Shown: positions 15,757 through 25,596, numbered from the stretch's first letter. The stretch is DNA of 64,000 bases from Chromohalobacter canadensis (GCF_029544075.1 NZ_JAJQJH010000001.1:682001-746000); one strand, 5' to 3'. The notes: a model not told the origin generated them from the letters alone. Numbers and translations: made by a program.

Positions 15757-17742
15757 TTATGGGTTGCGGGCCAGCAGCGTGGTGTCGTAAATACCTTCTC
15801 GTTCGGCCTGGGTCAGCAATGCGACGCCTTGTGAATCGCCTTGTTTGGCGAGGCTCTCGAAGATGACTCGATACGTCAGCACGGCTTGCACGTAGGCGCG
15901 GGTTTCGTGATACGGAATGCGCTCCACGAAAAGGTCGAAATTACCGGAAGCCTCGCGAAGCCAACGGTCGACTCGGCTGGGGCCGGCATTGTAGGCCGCG
16001 GCTGCCGCAATACGATTACCCCGATAGCGTTCCATCATGTCGCGAATGTAGGCGCTGCCCAAGCGAATATTGGTGGTCGGCTCGAAGAGCTCGCCAAGCG
16101 TGGGGGCGTCGATATTCAGATTGCGACTGACATGCTTGGCGGTACCTGGCATCAATTGCATGAGGCCGCGTGCGCCGACCGGTGAGACTGCTTGACGATT
16201 GAAAGCACTTTCACGCCGGGAAATCGCCATCAGCAGATAGGGATCGACGCCGTTGCGTTGTCCCCATTGAGTGAAGCTCGCTTGATACGCGGGGGGAAAG
16301 CGCCAGGCCAAGGCATCCCATTGCTCGGCCATGATCGCTCCATGCACCGCCAGGTCGTACCAGCCCCGCGCGAGCGCGTAGGCATTGAGTGTGGCGGCAT
16401 CGGACGCGCTGGCTTGGCCAATGGCGTGGAACCATTCGCTACGCGCCAGGCCCGGCTCACCGATGCGTCGTAGGGCCTCGCTGCGCTGGACGCTGGGTCG
16501 CATGGCGGCCAGTTCGCCTTGCAGCGGCGTGACGCCGGGCATGTCCATGTTCAAGGCATAGGGCTGGCCGAGCTTGTCGGCGGCCGCGAAGGCAAAGAAC
16601 CCGCGCTCCTGGGCGGCGAGTTGCCAAGCGGCTTGCGCGGACTCAGTGTCGCCGCGCTGATTGAGCGCGCGGCCCAGCCAGTATTGCCAATGTGCCTCCT
16701 GGCGGGTGGCGTTCGGCATCGCGTCAATCCAGTCAATGACCTCGCCCCAATCTTGGTCGGCCAAGGCATTACGTACTCGCAATTCGAATAGGTCGCCATC
16801 CGCGAGACGGGGCAGGACATCGTCGGTCCAGCCAAGATTGTTGTCGACGTCGCGTACCATCGAATAGAACGCCAGATCATGTTCGATGGTGTGGCGCTGC
16901 GTGTCGCTCAACGAGAGATGGGGCGCGATCTTGCGCCAGGCCTCGAGCGCGGCTTCCGTGTCGGCGCGCGTGAAATTATGCATTGCGGCGGTAAAGAGCG
17001 CGCCGCTGCCTTGCCCTTGGGGGCCGATATCGGTTGGGATCTCGGTAATCGCTGCATAGTTGCCGCGCAGGCGCTCGAGTGCATCGATACCAGCGTCCCA
17101 GTCATCGCCGAGCTGATCTGCCAGGTAGTCGACGAGGCGACTTTCGCCGCCTTGCCAGGCCAGCGTCAGCCGTGTCCAGATATCGCCCTCATCGATCTCG
17201 CCGCGTTCGCGCAAGGTGTCGAATAGCCGGTCGCAGGCACCGGGTTGTGAGTGTCCGACCTGCCATAGTTCGCGTCCGCCTTGCGCGGCTTCTTGTGGTT
17301 GGTGATCGAGCAAGGCGGTGTAGTAATAACATTGTCGGATGGTGCCCGAGGGCTTGCCATCGCTGATGGCCAGCAGATCATCGAAGCGGCCGTCGCGGCC
17401 AAACGCGATTTGTGCCTGGCCGCGCATCCAGTTCGAGAGGGGCGAGTCAGCATGGCGTGCGATGTAGCTTTCTACCTCTACCGCTGGGGCGCTCGTCAGG
17501 TGCGCCTTGAGCCGGTGATATTCCACGTAACCGGCCAGCACATGATCGTCGATGGCGGCATCATCAATGCGTGACCAGCGATGATCGCGGGCGGCGGCGA
17601 GCGCGTCTTTCATGGCGCGATCCGCAGCGTCGAGCGTCTGAGTGTCGGATTGTGCTTGGACGTTGGTGACCTGTAACGCAAGTCCTAGCGAGGCCACCGA
17701 TAATAGCGTCAGCCAGCGTTGGCGAAGCCGCGGTGCGAGCAT
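15757..17742 (-). CDS. slt: Soluble lytic murein transglycosylase
   Basis: 661 residues. A signal peptide (LTLLSVASLGLALQVTNVQA) is followed by a long superhelical U and L domain of alpha repeats and a C-terminal lysozyme-like domain from about residue 500. The catalytic Glu is in LLMAISRRESAFNRQA, followed by SPVGARGLMQLMPGTA and AAAAYNAGPSRV, the three goose-lysozyme-like motifs of family 1 transglycosylases. It cleaves the MurNAc-GlcNAc bond with anhydro-MurNAc formation in the periplasm. Start ATG 17742 has AAGGAG nine bases upstream and gives a proper signal peptide; the ATG at 17787 does not. Divergent from the DUF1232 gene. Size is in line with E. coli Slt70. Confidence 0.93.
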   Translation of the reverse strand: MLAPRLRQRWLTLLSVASLGLALQVTNVQAQSDTQTLDAADRAMKDALAAARDHRWSRIDDAAIDDHVLAGYVEYHRLKAHLTSAPAVEVESYIARHADSPLSNWMRGQAQIAFGRDGRFDDLLAISDGKPSGTIRQCYYYTALLDHQPQEAAQGGRELWQVGHSQPGACDRLFDTLRERGEIDEGDIWTRLTLAWQGGESRLVDYLADQLGDDWDAGIDALERLRGNYAAITEIPTDIGPQGQGSGALFTAAMHNFTRADTEAALEAWRKIAPHLSLSDTQRHTIEHDLAFYSMVRDVDNNLGWTDDVLPRLADGDLFELRVRNALADQDWGEVIDWIDAMPNATRQEAHWQYWLGRALNQRGDTESAQAAWQLAAQERGFFAFAAADKLGQPYALNMDMPGVTPLQGELAAMRPSVQRSEALRRIGEPGLARSEWFHAIGQASASDAATLNAYALARGWYDLAVHGAIMAEQWDALAWRFPPAYQASFTQWGQRNGVDPYLLMAISRRESAFNRQAVSPVGARGLMQLMPGTAKHVSRNLNIDAPTLGELFEPTTNIRLGSAYIRDMMERYRGNRIAAAAAYNAGPSRVDRWLREASGNFDLFVERIPYHETRAYVQAVLTYRVIFESLAKQGDSQGVALLTQAEREGIYDTTLLARNP

Positions 17743-17879
17743 CTTCCATGTCTCCTTGCTTGCCTGGCGGGATAATGATGTGATCATCCTCGCTCAGGGG
17801 ACACGCCTTGGGTAGTGTTGTCGAACGGCGACACTCTGAATGATGACGCCAGCAGGCACGCAACGCCAAGGAGGCAGCC

Positions 17880-18212
17880 ATGAAATTCATGCGAGGACTG
17901 GCCCGGTGGTCGCGGTTCAAGCAGCGCAGCGGGGCATTGATGCGCATCGCCCGCGCGCTGCGTGTGTTCGTGCCCATGCTGGGCGATGTGACTGCCGGTC
18001 GATATCGCCCCGTGCCCTGGACGGCCTGCGGTTGGATGACGGCGGCGGTGGCCTATTTGATCATGCCATTCGATATCATTCCCGATTTTCTGATGCTCAT
18101 CGGCGTGATCGATGACGTCTTCATTGTCGGCTGGTTACTGACCCGCGTCGACCATTCGCTTGCGCCTTATCGCCGCTGGAAAGGCATCGATCCACCCGAC
18201 GCTGCATCCTGA
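17880..18212 (+). CDS. DUF1232 (YkvA-like) membrane protein
   Basis: 110 residues. A basic N-terminus is followed by the DUF1232 core: WTACGWMTAAVAYLIMPFDI, then IPDFLMLIGVIDDVFIVGWL. The DxIPD and DD motifs at the two helix junctions define the family. Role unknown; such proteins are small inner-membrane proteins. AAGGAGG lies five bases before ATG 17880. It is divergent from slt. Between it and htpG, 153 bases carry the heat-shock promoter. Confidence 0.85.
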   Translation: MKFMRGLARWSRFKQRSGALMRIARALRVFVPMLGDVTAGRYRPVPWTACGWMTAAVAYLIMPFDIIPDFLMLIGVIDDVFIVGWLLTRVDHSLAPYRRWKGIDPPDAAS

Positions 18213-18258
18213 GGCTGAAACCCTTAGCCATGGGAACACCTGGGCCGAGCTGCAAGCG

Positions 18259-18286
18259 CTTGAAAAGTCTCGTGCGGCCCCCATAT
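18259..18286 (+). promoter_or_regulatory. Sigma-32 heat-shock promoter of htpG
   Basis: CTTGAAA (18259-18265), a 13-base spacer, and CCCCATAT (18279-18286). Both boxes match the E. coli sigma-32 consensus (CTTGAAA, CCCCATnT) at every defined position. It lies about 80 bases before the htpG start codon. Confidence 0.9.
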
Positions 18287-18365
18287 CGATGCGCATGACG
18301 ACATCTATCGTCACATTTTTCACCATTTAACATGCATCCGTTATGGCCACAGGGGAATTTCGACC

Positions 18366-20264
18366 ATGACTACCGCCACTCAAGCCGAAACAATGGGCTT
18401 CCAGACCGAAGTCAAACAGCTCTTGCAGCTGATGATCCACTCCCTGTATTCCAACCGGGAGATCTTCCTGCGCGAGCTGATTTCCAATGCCGCGGATGCT
18501 TGCGACAAGTTACGCTACGAGGCGTTGGACAACGATGCGCTGTATGGCAATGACAGCGAGTTGCGCGTCGAGATCGAGCACGATGCCGAAGCGGGCACCG
18601 TCACCGTGCGTGATAACGGCATCGGCATGAGCCGCGACGAAGTAATCCAGAACCTGGGTACTATCGCTCGCAGCGGCACGGCGGAATTCCTCCAGCAGCT
18701 CTCCGGCGAAAAGCAGAAAGATGCCAAGCTGATCGGTCAATTCGGTGTGGGCTTCTATTCCGGTTTCATCGTTTCCGACGAAATCACCGTGCGCACGCGC
18801 CGCGTCGATCAGGAACAGGGCGTGGAATGGCATTCCCGCGGTGAAGGCGAATTCGATATCGCGGATATCGACAAGCCCGAACGTGGCACCGAAATCGTGC
18901 TGCACTTGAAGGAAGACGCCAAGGAATTCGCCGATGCTGAGCGTCTCAAGCATCTCGTACGCACCTACTCCGATCACATCGAAGTCCCGGTGCGCATGCC
19001 CAAGGTCGAGAAGGCTCACGATGAAGAAGGCAACGAGATCGAGGGTAGTGAGACCGTCACCTGGGAGACCGTCAATGAGGCGACGGCGTTGTGGGTACGG
19101 CCCAAGGAAGAAATCAGCGATGATGAATACAAGGCGTTCTACAAGCACGTTGCGCACGATTTCAGCGATCCGCTGACCTGGAGCCACAACAAGGTCGAAG
19201 GCACGCTCGAATACACCAGCTTGCTTTACGTGCCGGGTCGCGCGCCGTTCGATCTCAATCAGCGCGAGGGCGTGCGTGGGCTCAAGCTCTATGCGCAGCG
19301 CGTTTTCATCATGGACGACGCCGAGCAGTTCCTGCCGCTGTACCTGCGTTTCATGAAGGGTGTGGTCGACTCCAAGGATCTGTCGCTCAACATCTCGCGT
19401 GAATTGCTGCAGAAAGATCCCCAGGTCGACAAGCTCAAGTCCGCGTTGACCAAGCGCTCGCTGGACATGCTCAAGAAGCTGGCCAAGGATGAAGAATCCT
19501 ACCAGACGTTCTGGAATGCCTTTGGCAACGTGCTCAAGGAAGGGCCGGCGGAAGACTTCGCCAACCGTGACAAGGTCGCCGAGCTGTTGCGTTTCTCTTC
19601 CACGCACACCGATAGCGCGACTCAGGATCAGTCATTGGCCGGTTATGTCAGCCGCATGAAGGAAGGCCAGCAGAAGATCTATTACCTGGTGGCCGATGGC
19701 TTCAATGCGGCCAGTCACAGCCCGCATTTGGAAATCTTCCGTAAGAAGGGCATCGAGGTGCTCTTGCTTCATGATCGTATCGACGAATGGCTGATGAGCC
19801 ACCTCACCGAATACGACAGCAAGTCCTTGGTCGATGTCGCCAAGGGTGACCTTGATCTCGACGAGATGGCCGACGAGGAAGAGAAGAAAGCTCAGGAAGA
19901 GACGGCCAAGGCCAAGGCGCCGCTGCTTGAGCGCGTCAAGACCGCGCTGGGAGATGAGGTGCAGGAAGTGCGTATCACCCATCGCTTGACCGATTCGCCG
20001 GCGTGTGTCGTGCTTTCCGAACACGACATGGGCTATCAGATGCGCCGCCTCATGGAAGCAGCCGGACAGCCGTTGCCGGAAGTCAAGCCGATCCTTGAAC
20101 TCAATCCCGAGCATGGGCTGGTGACACGTCTGGAAAGCGCCGACGATTCCCGGTTCGATGACCTCGCGCGGATCCTGCTCGATCAGGCGATCATCGCCGA
20201 AGGCGGGCATCTCGAGGACCCCGCCACCTATGTTCAGCGTCTCAACAAGCTCTTGAGCAGCTGA
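18366..20264 (+). CDS. htpG: Molecular chaperone HtpG (Hsp90)
   Basis: 632 residues. The N-terminal GHKL ATPase domain has [19 protein letters not shown] (catalytic Glu and Asn), [10 protein letters not shown], and [15 protein letters not shown]; the middle domain has the catalytic Arg region ([12 protein letters not shown]) and the C-terminal dimerisation domain follows. It lacks the eukaryotic MEEVD tail, as expected. An ATP-dependent cytosolic chaperone that remodels client proteins with DnaK. A consensus sigma-32 promoter lies upstream and a GC-rich terminator follows at 20286, so it is a single-gene heat-shock unit. Confidence 0.98.
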   Translation: MTTATQAETMGFQTEVKQLLQLMIHSLYSNREIFLRELISNAADACDKLRYEALDNDALYGNDSELRVEIEHDAEAGTVTVRDNGIGMSRDEVIQNLGTIARSGTAEFLQQLSGEKQKDAKLIGQFGVGFYSGFIVSDEITVRTRRVDQEQGVEWHSRGEGEFDIADIDKPERGTEIVLHLKEDAKEFADAERLKHLVRTYSDHIEVPVRMPKVEKAHDEEGNEIEGSETVTWETVNEATALWVRPKEEISDDEYKAFYKHVAHDFSDPLTWSHNKVEGTLEYTSLLYVPGRAPFDLNQREGVRGLKLYAQRVFIMDDAEQFLPLYLRFMKGVVDSKDLSLNISRELLQKDPQVDKLKSALTKRSLDMLKKLAKDEESYQTFWNAFGNVLKEGPAEDFANRDKVAELLRFSSTHTDSATQDQSLAGYVSRMKEGQQKIYYLVADGFNAASHSPHLEIFRKKGIEVLLLHDRIDEWLMSHLTEYDSKSLVDVAKGDLDLDEMADEEEKKAQEETAKAKAPLLERVKTALGDEVQEVRITHRLTDSPACVVLSEHDMGYQMRRLMEAAGQPLPEVKPILELNPEHGLVTRLESADDSRFDDLARILLDQAIIAEGGHLEDPATYVQRLNKLLSS

Positions 20265-20285
20265 GTGGCGTTGGCGTTCGCTTAC

Positions 20286-20319
20286 CGGGCCGGCCGCATG
20301 GGCCGGCCCGTTTCATTTT
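20286..20319 (+). terminator. Rho-independent terminator of htpG
   Basis: CGGGCCGGCC, loop GCATG, GGCCGGCCCG, then TTTCATTTT. Perfect 10-bp stem. Confidence 0.85.
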
Positions 20320-20394
20320 GATACCAGCAATATTGACTCAACATGGACGTTCGTTGTTGCTAGACTGACGTCTTCATGTTCAAGGAGTCGTCTC

Positions 20395-21282
20395 ATGCCG
20401 ATTCGACACAACTTGTTCTTCCCGCGTCTATCATCGTCGCGCCCGCTGGCCCCACGCTCTTGTTCCGCTCGACAGCGACGCTCACTTTTGGCGTTCGCGC
20501 TGCTCGGCGTGCTGGGAGCGAGTGTGGCGCCATCGCCGATGCAGGCTCATGCCGAGCCGGCATCGGGCGAGGTGCGTACCCTGGAAAGCAGCGTCGATAC
20601 CCCGGCGCTCGATCCCGTCGAGCAACTGCCGGACCTGCGTCAGCATCCTGCGGGGCCCGAGCGCAAGGCGGCTTTTCTGGAACTGCTGGTGCCTCTGGTC
20701 GAAGCGGAAAACGCTAAGATTCAGGCCCAGCGCGACTGGCTGCTCGAGGCGCGAGAGCGTCAGGCCTCGCTCAGCGCGGCCGACCGCGAGCATCTTCAAC
20801 GGCTGTGCGCGGATTACGGCATCGAATGCGGCACGCCCAACACCTTCGAATACCTGTTGTCGCGCGTCGACACCCTGCCACTGGAAATGGTCGTCATTCA
20901 GGCCGTGGAGGAGTCGGGATGGGGGACTTCGCGCTTCGCACGCAAGGGCAACAACCTGTTTGGATTGCGTTGCTTCAGTGAAGGCTGCGGCTTGGCACAG
21001 CGAGGTAGTAGCCGCCATTACCAGAACTTCGATAGCGTCCAGGCGAGTATTGAAGCGTACCTGCATAACTTGAACACACATCGTGCCTATCTCGCGATGC
21101 GTCAAACGCGGGCCGCGCAGAAGGAAAAAGGCGCGGCCGTCAGCGCCGAGTCACTGATTCGTACGCTGGACAGCTATTCCGTGCGCGATAATTATTTCGA
21201 CGTGCTGTTGGCACTGCTGCGCACCAATGCTGAATTGATTCGTGAGCACAGCAGCAACGACGCTGAAGACAGCCCGGCCTGA
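20395..21282 (+). CDS. Bax-like glucosaminidase domain protein
   Basis: 295 residues. After a long basic N-terminus and hydrophobic segment (RSLLAFALLGVLGASVAPSP, ending about AHA) comes a helical spacer and a glucosaminidase/FlgJ-like domain: LPLEMVVIQAVEESGWGTSR with catalytic Glu, FARKGNNLFGLRCF, NFDSVQASIEAYLHNLNTH. The E-S-G-W-G and N-N-L-F-G motifs identify the Bax family of E. coli. It probably cleaves peptidoglycan or a related polymer in the periplasm. AAGGAG seven bases before ATG 20395. A terminator lies 23 bases after the stop. Confidence 0.85.
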   Translation: MPIRHNLFFPRLSSSRPLAPRSCSARQRRSLLAFALLGVLGASVAPSPMQAHAEPASGEVRTLESSVDTPALDPVEQLPDLRQHPAGPERKAAFLELLVPLVEAENAKIQAQRDWLLEARERQASLSAADREHLQRLCADYGIECGTPNTFEYLLSRVDTLPLEMVVIQAVEESGWGTSRFARKGNNLFGLRCFSEGCGLAQRGSSRHYQNFDSVQASIEAYLHNLNTHRAYLAMRQTRAAQKEKGAAVSAESLIRTLDSYSVRDNYFDVLLALLRTNAELIREHSSNDAEDSPA

Positions 21283-21305
21283 GGCGTTATCTCCGCCGTG
21301 TTTCG

Positions 21306-21329
21306 ACACCGCCTTCGCGCGGTGTTTTT
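21306..21329 (+). terminator. Rho-independent terminator of the Bax-like gene
   Basis: ACACCGC, loop CTTCGC, GCGGTGT, then TTTT. Perfect 7-bp stem. Confidence 0.8.
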
Positions 21330-21405
21330 GGTTGCCCGGCACGCTTTTAACGTTCGTTGTCGGGCGTGTAAAGTAGGCTCATATGCTCCTTCGCGAGGTC
21401 CCACC

Positions 21406-22869
21406 ATGACGCTCGATGCGCTGCGCTTCGACAATGCTTGGGCGCGTCTGCCCAACGACTTCTTCACCCGTGTCAGCCCCGCAGCCTGGAAAAATACGCG
21501 ACTGGTGGATATCAGCCCACGTGGTTGTCGCGCGCTAGGTCTCGACTCTGAGCTATTCAGCGATGACTCCCCGTCGCGGGAGACACTGCGACAAGTCATG
21601 GGGGGCGAAACCGTATTGCCGGGGATGGACCCGCTGGCACAGAAATATACCGGGCACCAGTTCGGGGTCTATAACCCCGCCTTGGGCGATGGGCGCGGGC
21701 TGCTGTTGGGAGAAGTGGAGACCGACGACGGCTTCTGGGATCTGCATCTCAAGGGGGCCGGACAGACGCCGTATTCACGTTTCGGCGATGGTCGCGCGGT
21801 ACTGCGTTCGACGATTCGTGAATATCTCGCCGGCGAGGCCATGGCGGGACTGGGCATTCCCACGACGCTGGCGCTGGCTCTGGCGATGAACGACGAGAAG
21901 GTCCAGCGCGAGCGGGTCGAGCCCGGCGCGACCCTATTGCGCCTGGCGCCCAGCCATGTGCGCTTCGGGCACTTCGAATGGCTGTATCAGGCGCGTCGCA
22001 ACGATGACCTTGAGCGTCTCGTCAAGCATGTCATTACGCGTCATCGTCCGTCCTTGGCGGAAAGTGAGGCACCGGCGGAGGCGCTGTTCGGTGATACGGT
22101 AGTGCGCACGGCACGCCTGATCGCCGCCTGGCAAGCCTATGGCTTCGTGCATGCGGTGATGAATACCGACAACATGTCGATTCTGGGCCTGACTCTGGAC
22201 TATGGGCCCTATGCCTTCATGGATCGTTACGAGCCCACCTTGGTGCCCAACCACACCGATACTGCGGGCCGGTACGGCTTCGATCAGCAACCCGGGGTGG
22301 GGTTGTGGAATCTCTCGGTGCTGGGCCAGTCGCTGACGCCGTTGGCCGATCCAGAAGCGCTGCGTACGCAGCTGGCGGAGTATGAACCGGCGCTGCAACA
22401 GGAGTATGCGCGTTTGATGCGGGCACGCTTGGGGCTTGAGCACGTGCAAGATGGCGATGCCCAACTGGTTCAGGACTGGCTGACGCTGCTGGCCGCCGCC
22501 GGGGCCGACTACCATCGGGCCTTTCGTGCCCTGGGGGAATGGGCTGTCGATGAGGGCGAGTGGCTGCATGAAGAGGTTCCGGCCGAAGGTCTGGCGGCTT
22601 GGCTGTCGCGCTATCGTCAGCGCCTTGAGGAAGAGGAGCGTGATGCTGCGTCGCGCCGTGACGCCATGCAGGCGGTCAACCCTCTCTATGTGCCGCGCAC
22701 GCACCTCATTCAGCAGGTCATCGAGGCGGCGGAAGTAGGTGATATAGCGCCGTTAGCTGAATTTCGGGCCTTGCTCGCCGATCCCTTCACGCCGCAACCA
22801 GGTATGGAACATTGGGCGGCCGCCCCGGCACCGGAAGCCTCGGTGATCTGTCTTTCCTGCTCGTCATGA
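21406..22869 (+). CDS. selO: Protein adenylyltransferase SelO (YdiU)
   Basis: 487 residues of the SelO pseudokinase-fold AMPylase, which transfers AMP to Ser, Thr or Tyr of proteins in redox stress. Visible motifs: LAQKYTGHQFGVYNPALGDG (split here as YTGHQFG and NPALGDGRG), HLKGAGQTPYSRFGDGRAVL, STIREYLAGEAMAGLGIPTT, and MNTDNMSILGLTLDYGPYAF, which holds the metal-binding Asn/Asp. The end is C-L-S-C-S-S; the last Cys aligns with the selenocysteine that eukaryotic SelO has third from the C-terminus, so a CxxC pair is present. ATG 21406 chosen because it begins the conserved LRFDNAWARLP block; GAGG lies seven bases before. Confidence 0.95.
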   Translation: MTLDALRFDNAWARLPNDFFTRVSPAAWKNTRLVDISPRGCRALGLDSELFSDDSPSRETLRQVMGGETVLPGMDPLAQKYTGHQFGVYNPALGDGRGLLLGEVETDDGFWDLHLKGAGQTPYSRFGDGRAVLRSTIREYLAGEAMAGLGIPTTLALALAMNDEKVQRERVEPGATLLRLAPSHVRFGHFEWLYQARRNDDLERLVKHVITRHRPSLAESEAPAEALFGDTVVRTARLIAAWQAYGFVHAVMNTDNMSILGLTLDYGPYAFMDRYEPTLVPNHTDTAGRYGFDQQPGVGLWNLSVLGQSLTPLADPEALRTQLAEYEPALQQEYARLMRARLGLEHVQDGDAQLVQDWLTLLAAAGADYHRAFRALGEWAVDEGEWLHEEVPAEGLAAWLSRYRQRLEEEERDAASRRDAMQAVNPLYVPRTHLIQQVIEAAEVGDIAPLAEFRALLADPFTPQPGMEHWAAAPAPEASVICLSCSS

Positions 22870-22886
22870 TATCCCACGACGTCGCA

Positions 22887-22917
22887 TCGCAAAACGCCGT
22901 ATGACGGCGTTTTGCGA
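22887..22917 (+). terminator. Terminator hairpin of selO
   Basis: TCGCAAAACGCCGT, loop ATG, ACGGCGTTTTGCGA: perfect 14-bp stem with the T-run inside the 3' arm. It lies 17 bases after the stop codon. Confidence 0.75.
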
Positions 22918-22985
22918 CAGCCGTTTTTGACAATCGCCATGATGCGCCATACTCAAGACGAAGCGGTTCGTCGAAAGGAGGCATC

Positions 22986-23558
22986 ATGGCACCTCGCTGT
23001 CAGGTATTACCCCTTCATCCTCACGAGGCACGCGACGCGCCCGCTGCGTTGCTCGTGGTGGCCATGCTGCACACGCCTGCACGGCCCGAGCTTGTCGCGC
23101 CGTTGACAGTGCTGCTGGATGATTGGCGCGGTGGCGAAGGTTGTATCGTGCATATTCGGCGCTTCGCGCATAAGCCGCATTCATCTTGCCGGACTGGCCA
23201 CACCAGTGCCGAGGCCATGCCCTGCGCCGTGCCACTTCCCGGTGAGCGCGTGGTCACGACCCATACCGATGATGCCTTCGTCGATACCGATCTTGAGACC
23301 TGGCTGCACCGTCATGGCATCTCGCACCTGGTGCTAGCGGGCGCCACTACCCTGGGGGCGATCACGACGTTGGCTCGGCATGCGCAATGTCTTGGATTTT
23401 CGGTCACGGTACTAGCCGATGCCTGTGCCGATGATGAACTAACGGATCGGAGCGGCTTTCATTGGCAGGCCGAGACCTTGCATGAATTGGGGCTTTCGCT
23501 TCTTGAGCGTCAGGGAGTCGCGGTGCTGAGCGTGAAGGAGCTGTGTCGTGATTGTTGA
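22986..23558 (+). CDS. Isochorismatase-fold protein lacking the catalytic triad
   Basis: 190 residues. The overall fold is plain: ALLVVAMLHTP (strand 1), GCIVHIRRF, AFVDTDLETWLHRHGI, LVLAGATT, LARHAQCLGFSVTVLADACA, and LHELGLSLLE. In active cysteine hydrolases these segments carry Asp in LLxxDxQ, Lys in VxTKHxxSAF and Cys in TTxxCVxxTAR. Here the aligned residues are Ala26, Thr92 and Ala125, so Asp, Lys and Cys are all lost while the scaffold is kept. It is therefore a probable pseudoenzyme, perhaps a binding or regulatory protein. AAAGGAGG lies four bases before ATG 22986. It stands alone before the AT-rich region upstream of pntAB. Confidence 0.85.
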   Translation: MAPRCQVLPLHPHEARDAPAALLVVAMLHTPARPELVAPLTVLLDDWRGGEGCIVHIRRFAHKPHSSCRTGHTSAEAMPCAVPLPGERVVTTHTDDAFVDTDLETWLHRHGISHLVLAGATTLGAITTLARHAQCLGFSVTVLADACADDELTDRSGFHWQAETLHELGLSLLERQGVAVLSVKELCRDC

Positions 23559-23953
23559 ATGTCATTACCGGAGAAGCGGCATTTTCGCTGTCAATATGCA
23601 CGATATTTAACTGAGAAAAAGTTTAAATAAAGTATCGCTTATGATGCCCATAAGATAATAGCTAGGTCATGTTCATAAAATAATTTCAAATTAAAACAAG
23701 GGGTTGTGAGTTATTTTGAGGCATAAGAGCTTTGTTATGCTTGTTATAACTCAATGATTATGATGGATTTTTTGCTTTTCCTGTTGATTTTTAAGACGTT
23801 TTTCCTTAAACAAATAAGCTCTTTTATTCGAGAATGCATCGGCGTTCCCGGTGCATGACGACGTTATTGGCATGACAACGTGCCAGTGTACCGAACCGAC
23901 ATGACACAAGATTTCATGGTGGAGAGCCCTATGCGACGAGCAAGGAGTCAAGG
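23559..23953. other. AT-rich gene-free stretch upstream of pntAB
   Basis: 395 bases without a supportable gene. Two lines I counted (23641-23700 and 23701-23760) are 27% and 35% GC, far below the surroundings. It includes a short palindrome GTTATAAC (23743-23750) and an imperfect hairpin around 23836-23857. It probably holds the pntAB promoter and leader; no clear -35/-10 pair stands out. Confidence 0.5.
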
Positions 23954-24028
23954 ATGAACATCACCGAATATATGGTAAGCGGTGCCTGGCAAGGCGCCAT
24001 CCGACACGAAACAGGAGGTGCGGCATGA
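23954..24028 (+). CDS. 24-residue ORF translationally coupled to pntA
   Basis: ATG 23954 is preceded by AAGGAGTCAAGG, a strong binding site. The ORF has 24 codons (starts [14 protein letters not shown]) and ends in TGA overlapping the pntA start as ATGA. The pntA binding site AGGAGGT lies inside its last codons, so translation of this ORF would open or feed pntA initiation. It is either a small protein or a coupling leader. The peptide has no obvious membrane helix and no run of regulatory codons. It is real by its signals, but expression is unproven. Confidence 0.5.
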   Translation: MNITEYMVSGAWQGAIRHETGGAA

Positions 24029-25596
24029 GAATTGGGGCTCCCAGGGAGCGTGCCCAGGGCGAGGCGCGCGTGGCGCTGACGCCGGAAAGTGCTAAGCACA
24101 TTCAAAAACTCGGGCATACGTGTGTCATCGAATCCGGAGCCGGCCTTGCCGCGGGCTTCGATGATGCCGCCTATCGTGACGCTGGCGTCGAGATCGTCGA
24201 GGGGGCCGATGCGTTATGGTCCACCGCCGAGGTGGTCATCAAGGTACGCGAGCCCAGCGAAGAGGAGGTCGGCTATCTGCGCGAGGGCCAGACGCTGATC
24301 GCGTTTTTCTGGCCGGCTCAGAACGAGGACTTGCTCGAGCGTTGCAAGGCGACCGGTGCCACGGTCATGGCCATGGACATGGTGCCGCGGATCTCTCGAG
24401 CGCAGAAGATGGATGCGCTTTCCAGCACCGCGAATATTGCCGGCTATCGGGCGGTTATCGAGGCTGGCAATCACTTCGGACGCTTTTTCACCGGCCAGGT
24501 CACGGCGGCGGGCAAGGTGCCGCCGGCCAAGGTGTTGGTCGTGGGGGCGGGCGTCGCTGGGCTCTCAGCCATCGGCACCGCGACCAGCCTGGGCGCCGTG
24601 GTGCGTGCCTTCGACGTACGCCCTGAAGTCGCCGAACAGATCGAATCGATGGGCGCCGAGTTCCTGTTCCTCGACTTCGAGGACAGCCAGGATGGCTCGG
24701 GCTCTGGCGGTTATGCAGCCCCCTCCAGTCCTGAGTTTCGCGAGAAGCAGCTGGCGCTTTTCCGCGAGCAGGCGCCCGAGGTGGATATCGTCATCACCAC
24801 TGCGCTAATCCCGGGCAAGCCGGCGCCCAAGCTGTGGCTCGAGGACATGGTCCATGCCATGAAGCCGGGGTCGGTGATCGTTGACCTGGCGGCTGAGAAG
24901 GGGGGGAACTGCGACCTCACTGTCCCTGACGAGCGTATCGTCACCGACAACGGCGTGGTGGTCGTCGGTTATACTGATTTCCCCTCGCGCATGGCGACGC
25001 AGGCGTCGTTGCTCTACGCCACCAATATCCGTCACATGCTTACTGATCTGACGCCGGAAAAGGATGGCGTGATCGTTCACGATATGGAAGACGACGTGAT
25101 TCGTGGCGTCACCGTGGCGCATCATGGCGAGATCACCTTTCCGCCGCCGCCGCCCAAGGTCAAGGCCATCGGGCAATCGGCGCCCAAGGAGAAACCCAAG
25201 GAACCCACTCCTGAGGAAAAGAAAGCCGCCGAGCACGCCGCCTTTCTCGACCAGACCAAACGTCAGATAGGCATGCTCGTGGCCGGTGGCGTGGTGATGG
25301 GCCTGCTGGGGCTGGTAGCGCCGGCGTCTTTCATGCAGCACTTCATCGTTTTCGTGCTGGCCTGCTTCGTCGGTTTCCAGGTGATCTGGAACGTCAGCCA
25401 TTCGCTCCACACGCCATTGATGGCGGTGACCAATGCCATTTCGGGCATCATCGTGCTCGGTGCGGTCCTGCAGATCGGGTCGGGCAGTTGGCTGGTAGGC
25501 TTGTTGGCCGGCATTTCGGTGCTGATTGCCACCATTAATATCGTGGGTGGCTTCCTGGTGACGCGCCGGATGCTCGCCATGTTCCAGAAATCCTAA
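24025..25596 (+). CDS. pntA: NAD(P) transhydrogenase subunit alpha
   Basis: 523 residues, the length of E. coli PntA, so the soluble and membrane parts are fused (no separate pntAA/AB). The NAD(H)-binding domain dI has [60 protein letters not shown] and the mobile-loop region [21 protein letters not shown] Pro/Lys-rich linker leads to four C-terminal helices from about residue 410. With PntB it couples proton re-entry to NADP reduction by NADH. The start has AGGAGGT and overlaps a small upstream ORF by ATGA. Confidence 0.97.
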   Translation: MRIGAPRERAQGEARVALTPESAKHIQKLGHTCVIESGAGLAAGFDDAAYRDAGVEIVEGADALWSTAEVVIKVREPSEEEVGYLREGQTLIAFFWPAQNEDLLERCKATGATVMAMDMVPRISRAQKMDALSSTANIAGYRAVIEAGNHFGRFFTGQVTAAGKVPPAKVLVVGAGVAGLSAIGTATSLGAVVRAFDVRPEVAEQIESMGAEFLFLDFEDSQDGSGSGGYAAPSSPEFREKQLALFREQAPEVDIVITTALIPGKPAPKLWLEDMVHAMKPGSVIVDLAAEKGGNCDLTVPDERIVTDNGVVVVGYTDFPSRMATQASLLYATNIRHMLTDLTPEKDGVIVHDMEDDVIRGVTVAHHGEITFPPPPPKVKAIGQSAPKEKPKEPTPEEKKAAEHAAFLDQTKRQIGMLVAGGVVMGLLGLVAPASFMQHFIVFVLACFVGFQVIWNVSHSLHTPLMAVTNAISGIIVLGAVLQIGSGSWLVGLLAGISVLIATINIVGGFLVTRRMLAMFQKS

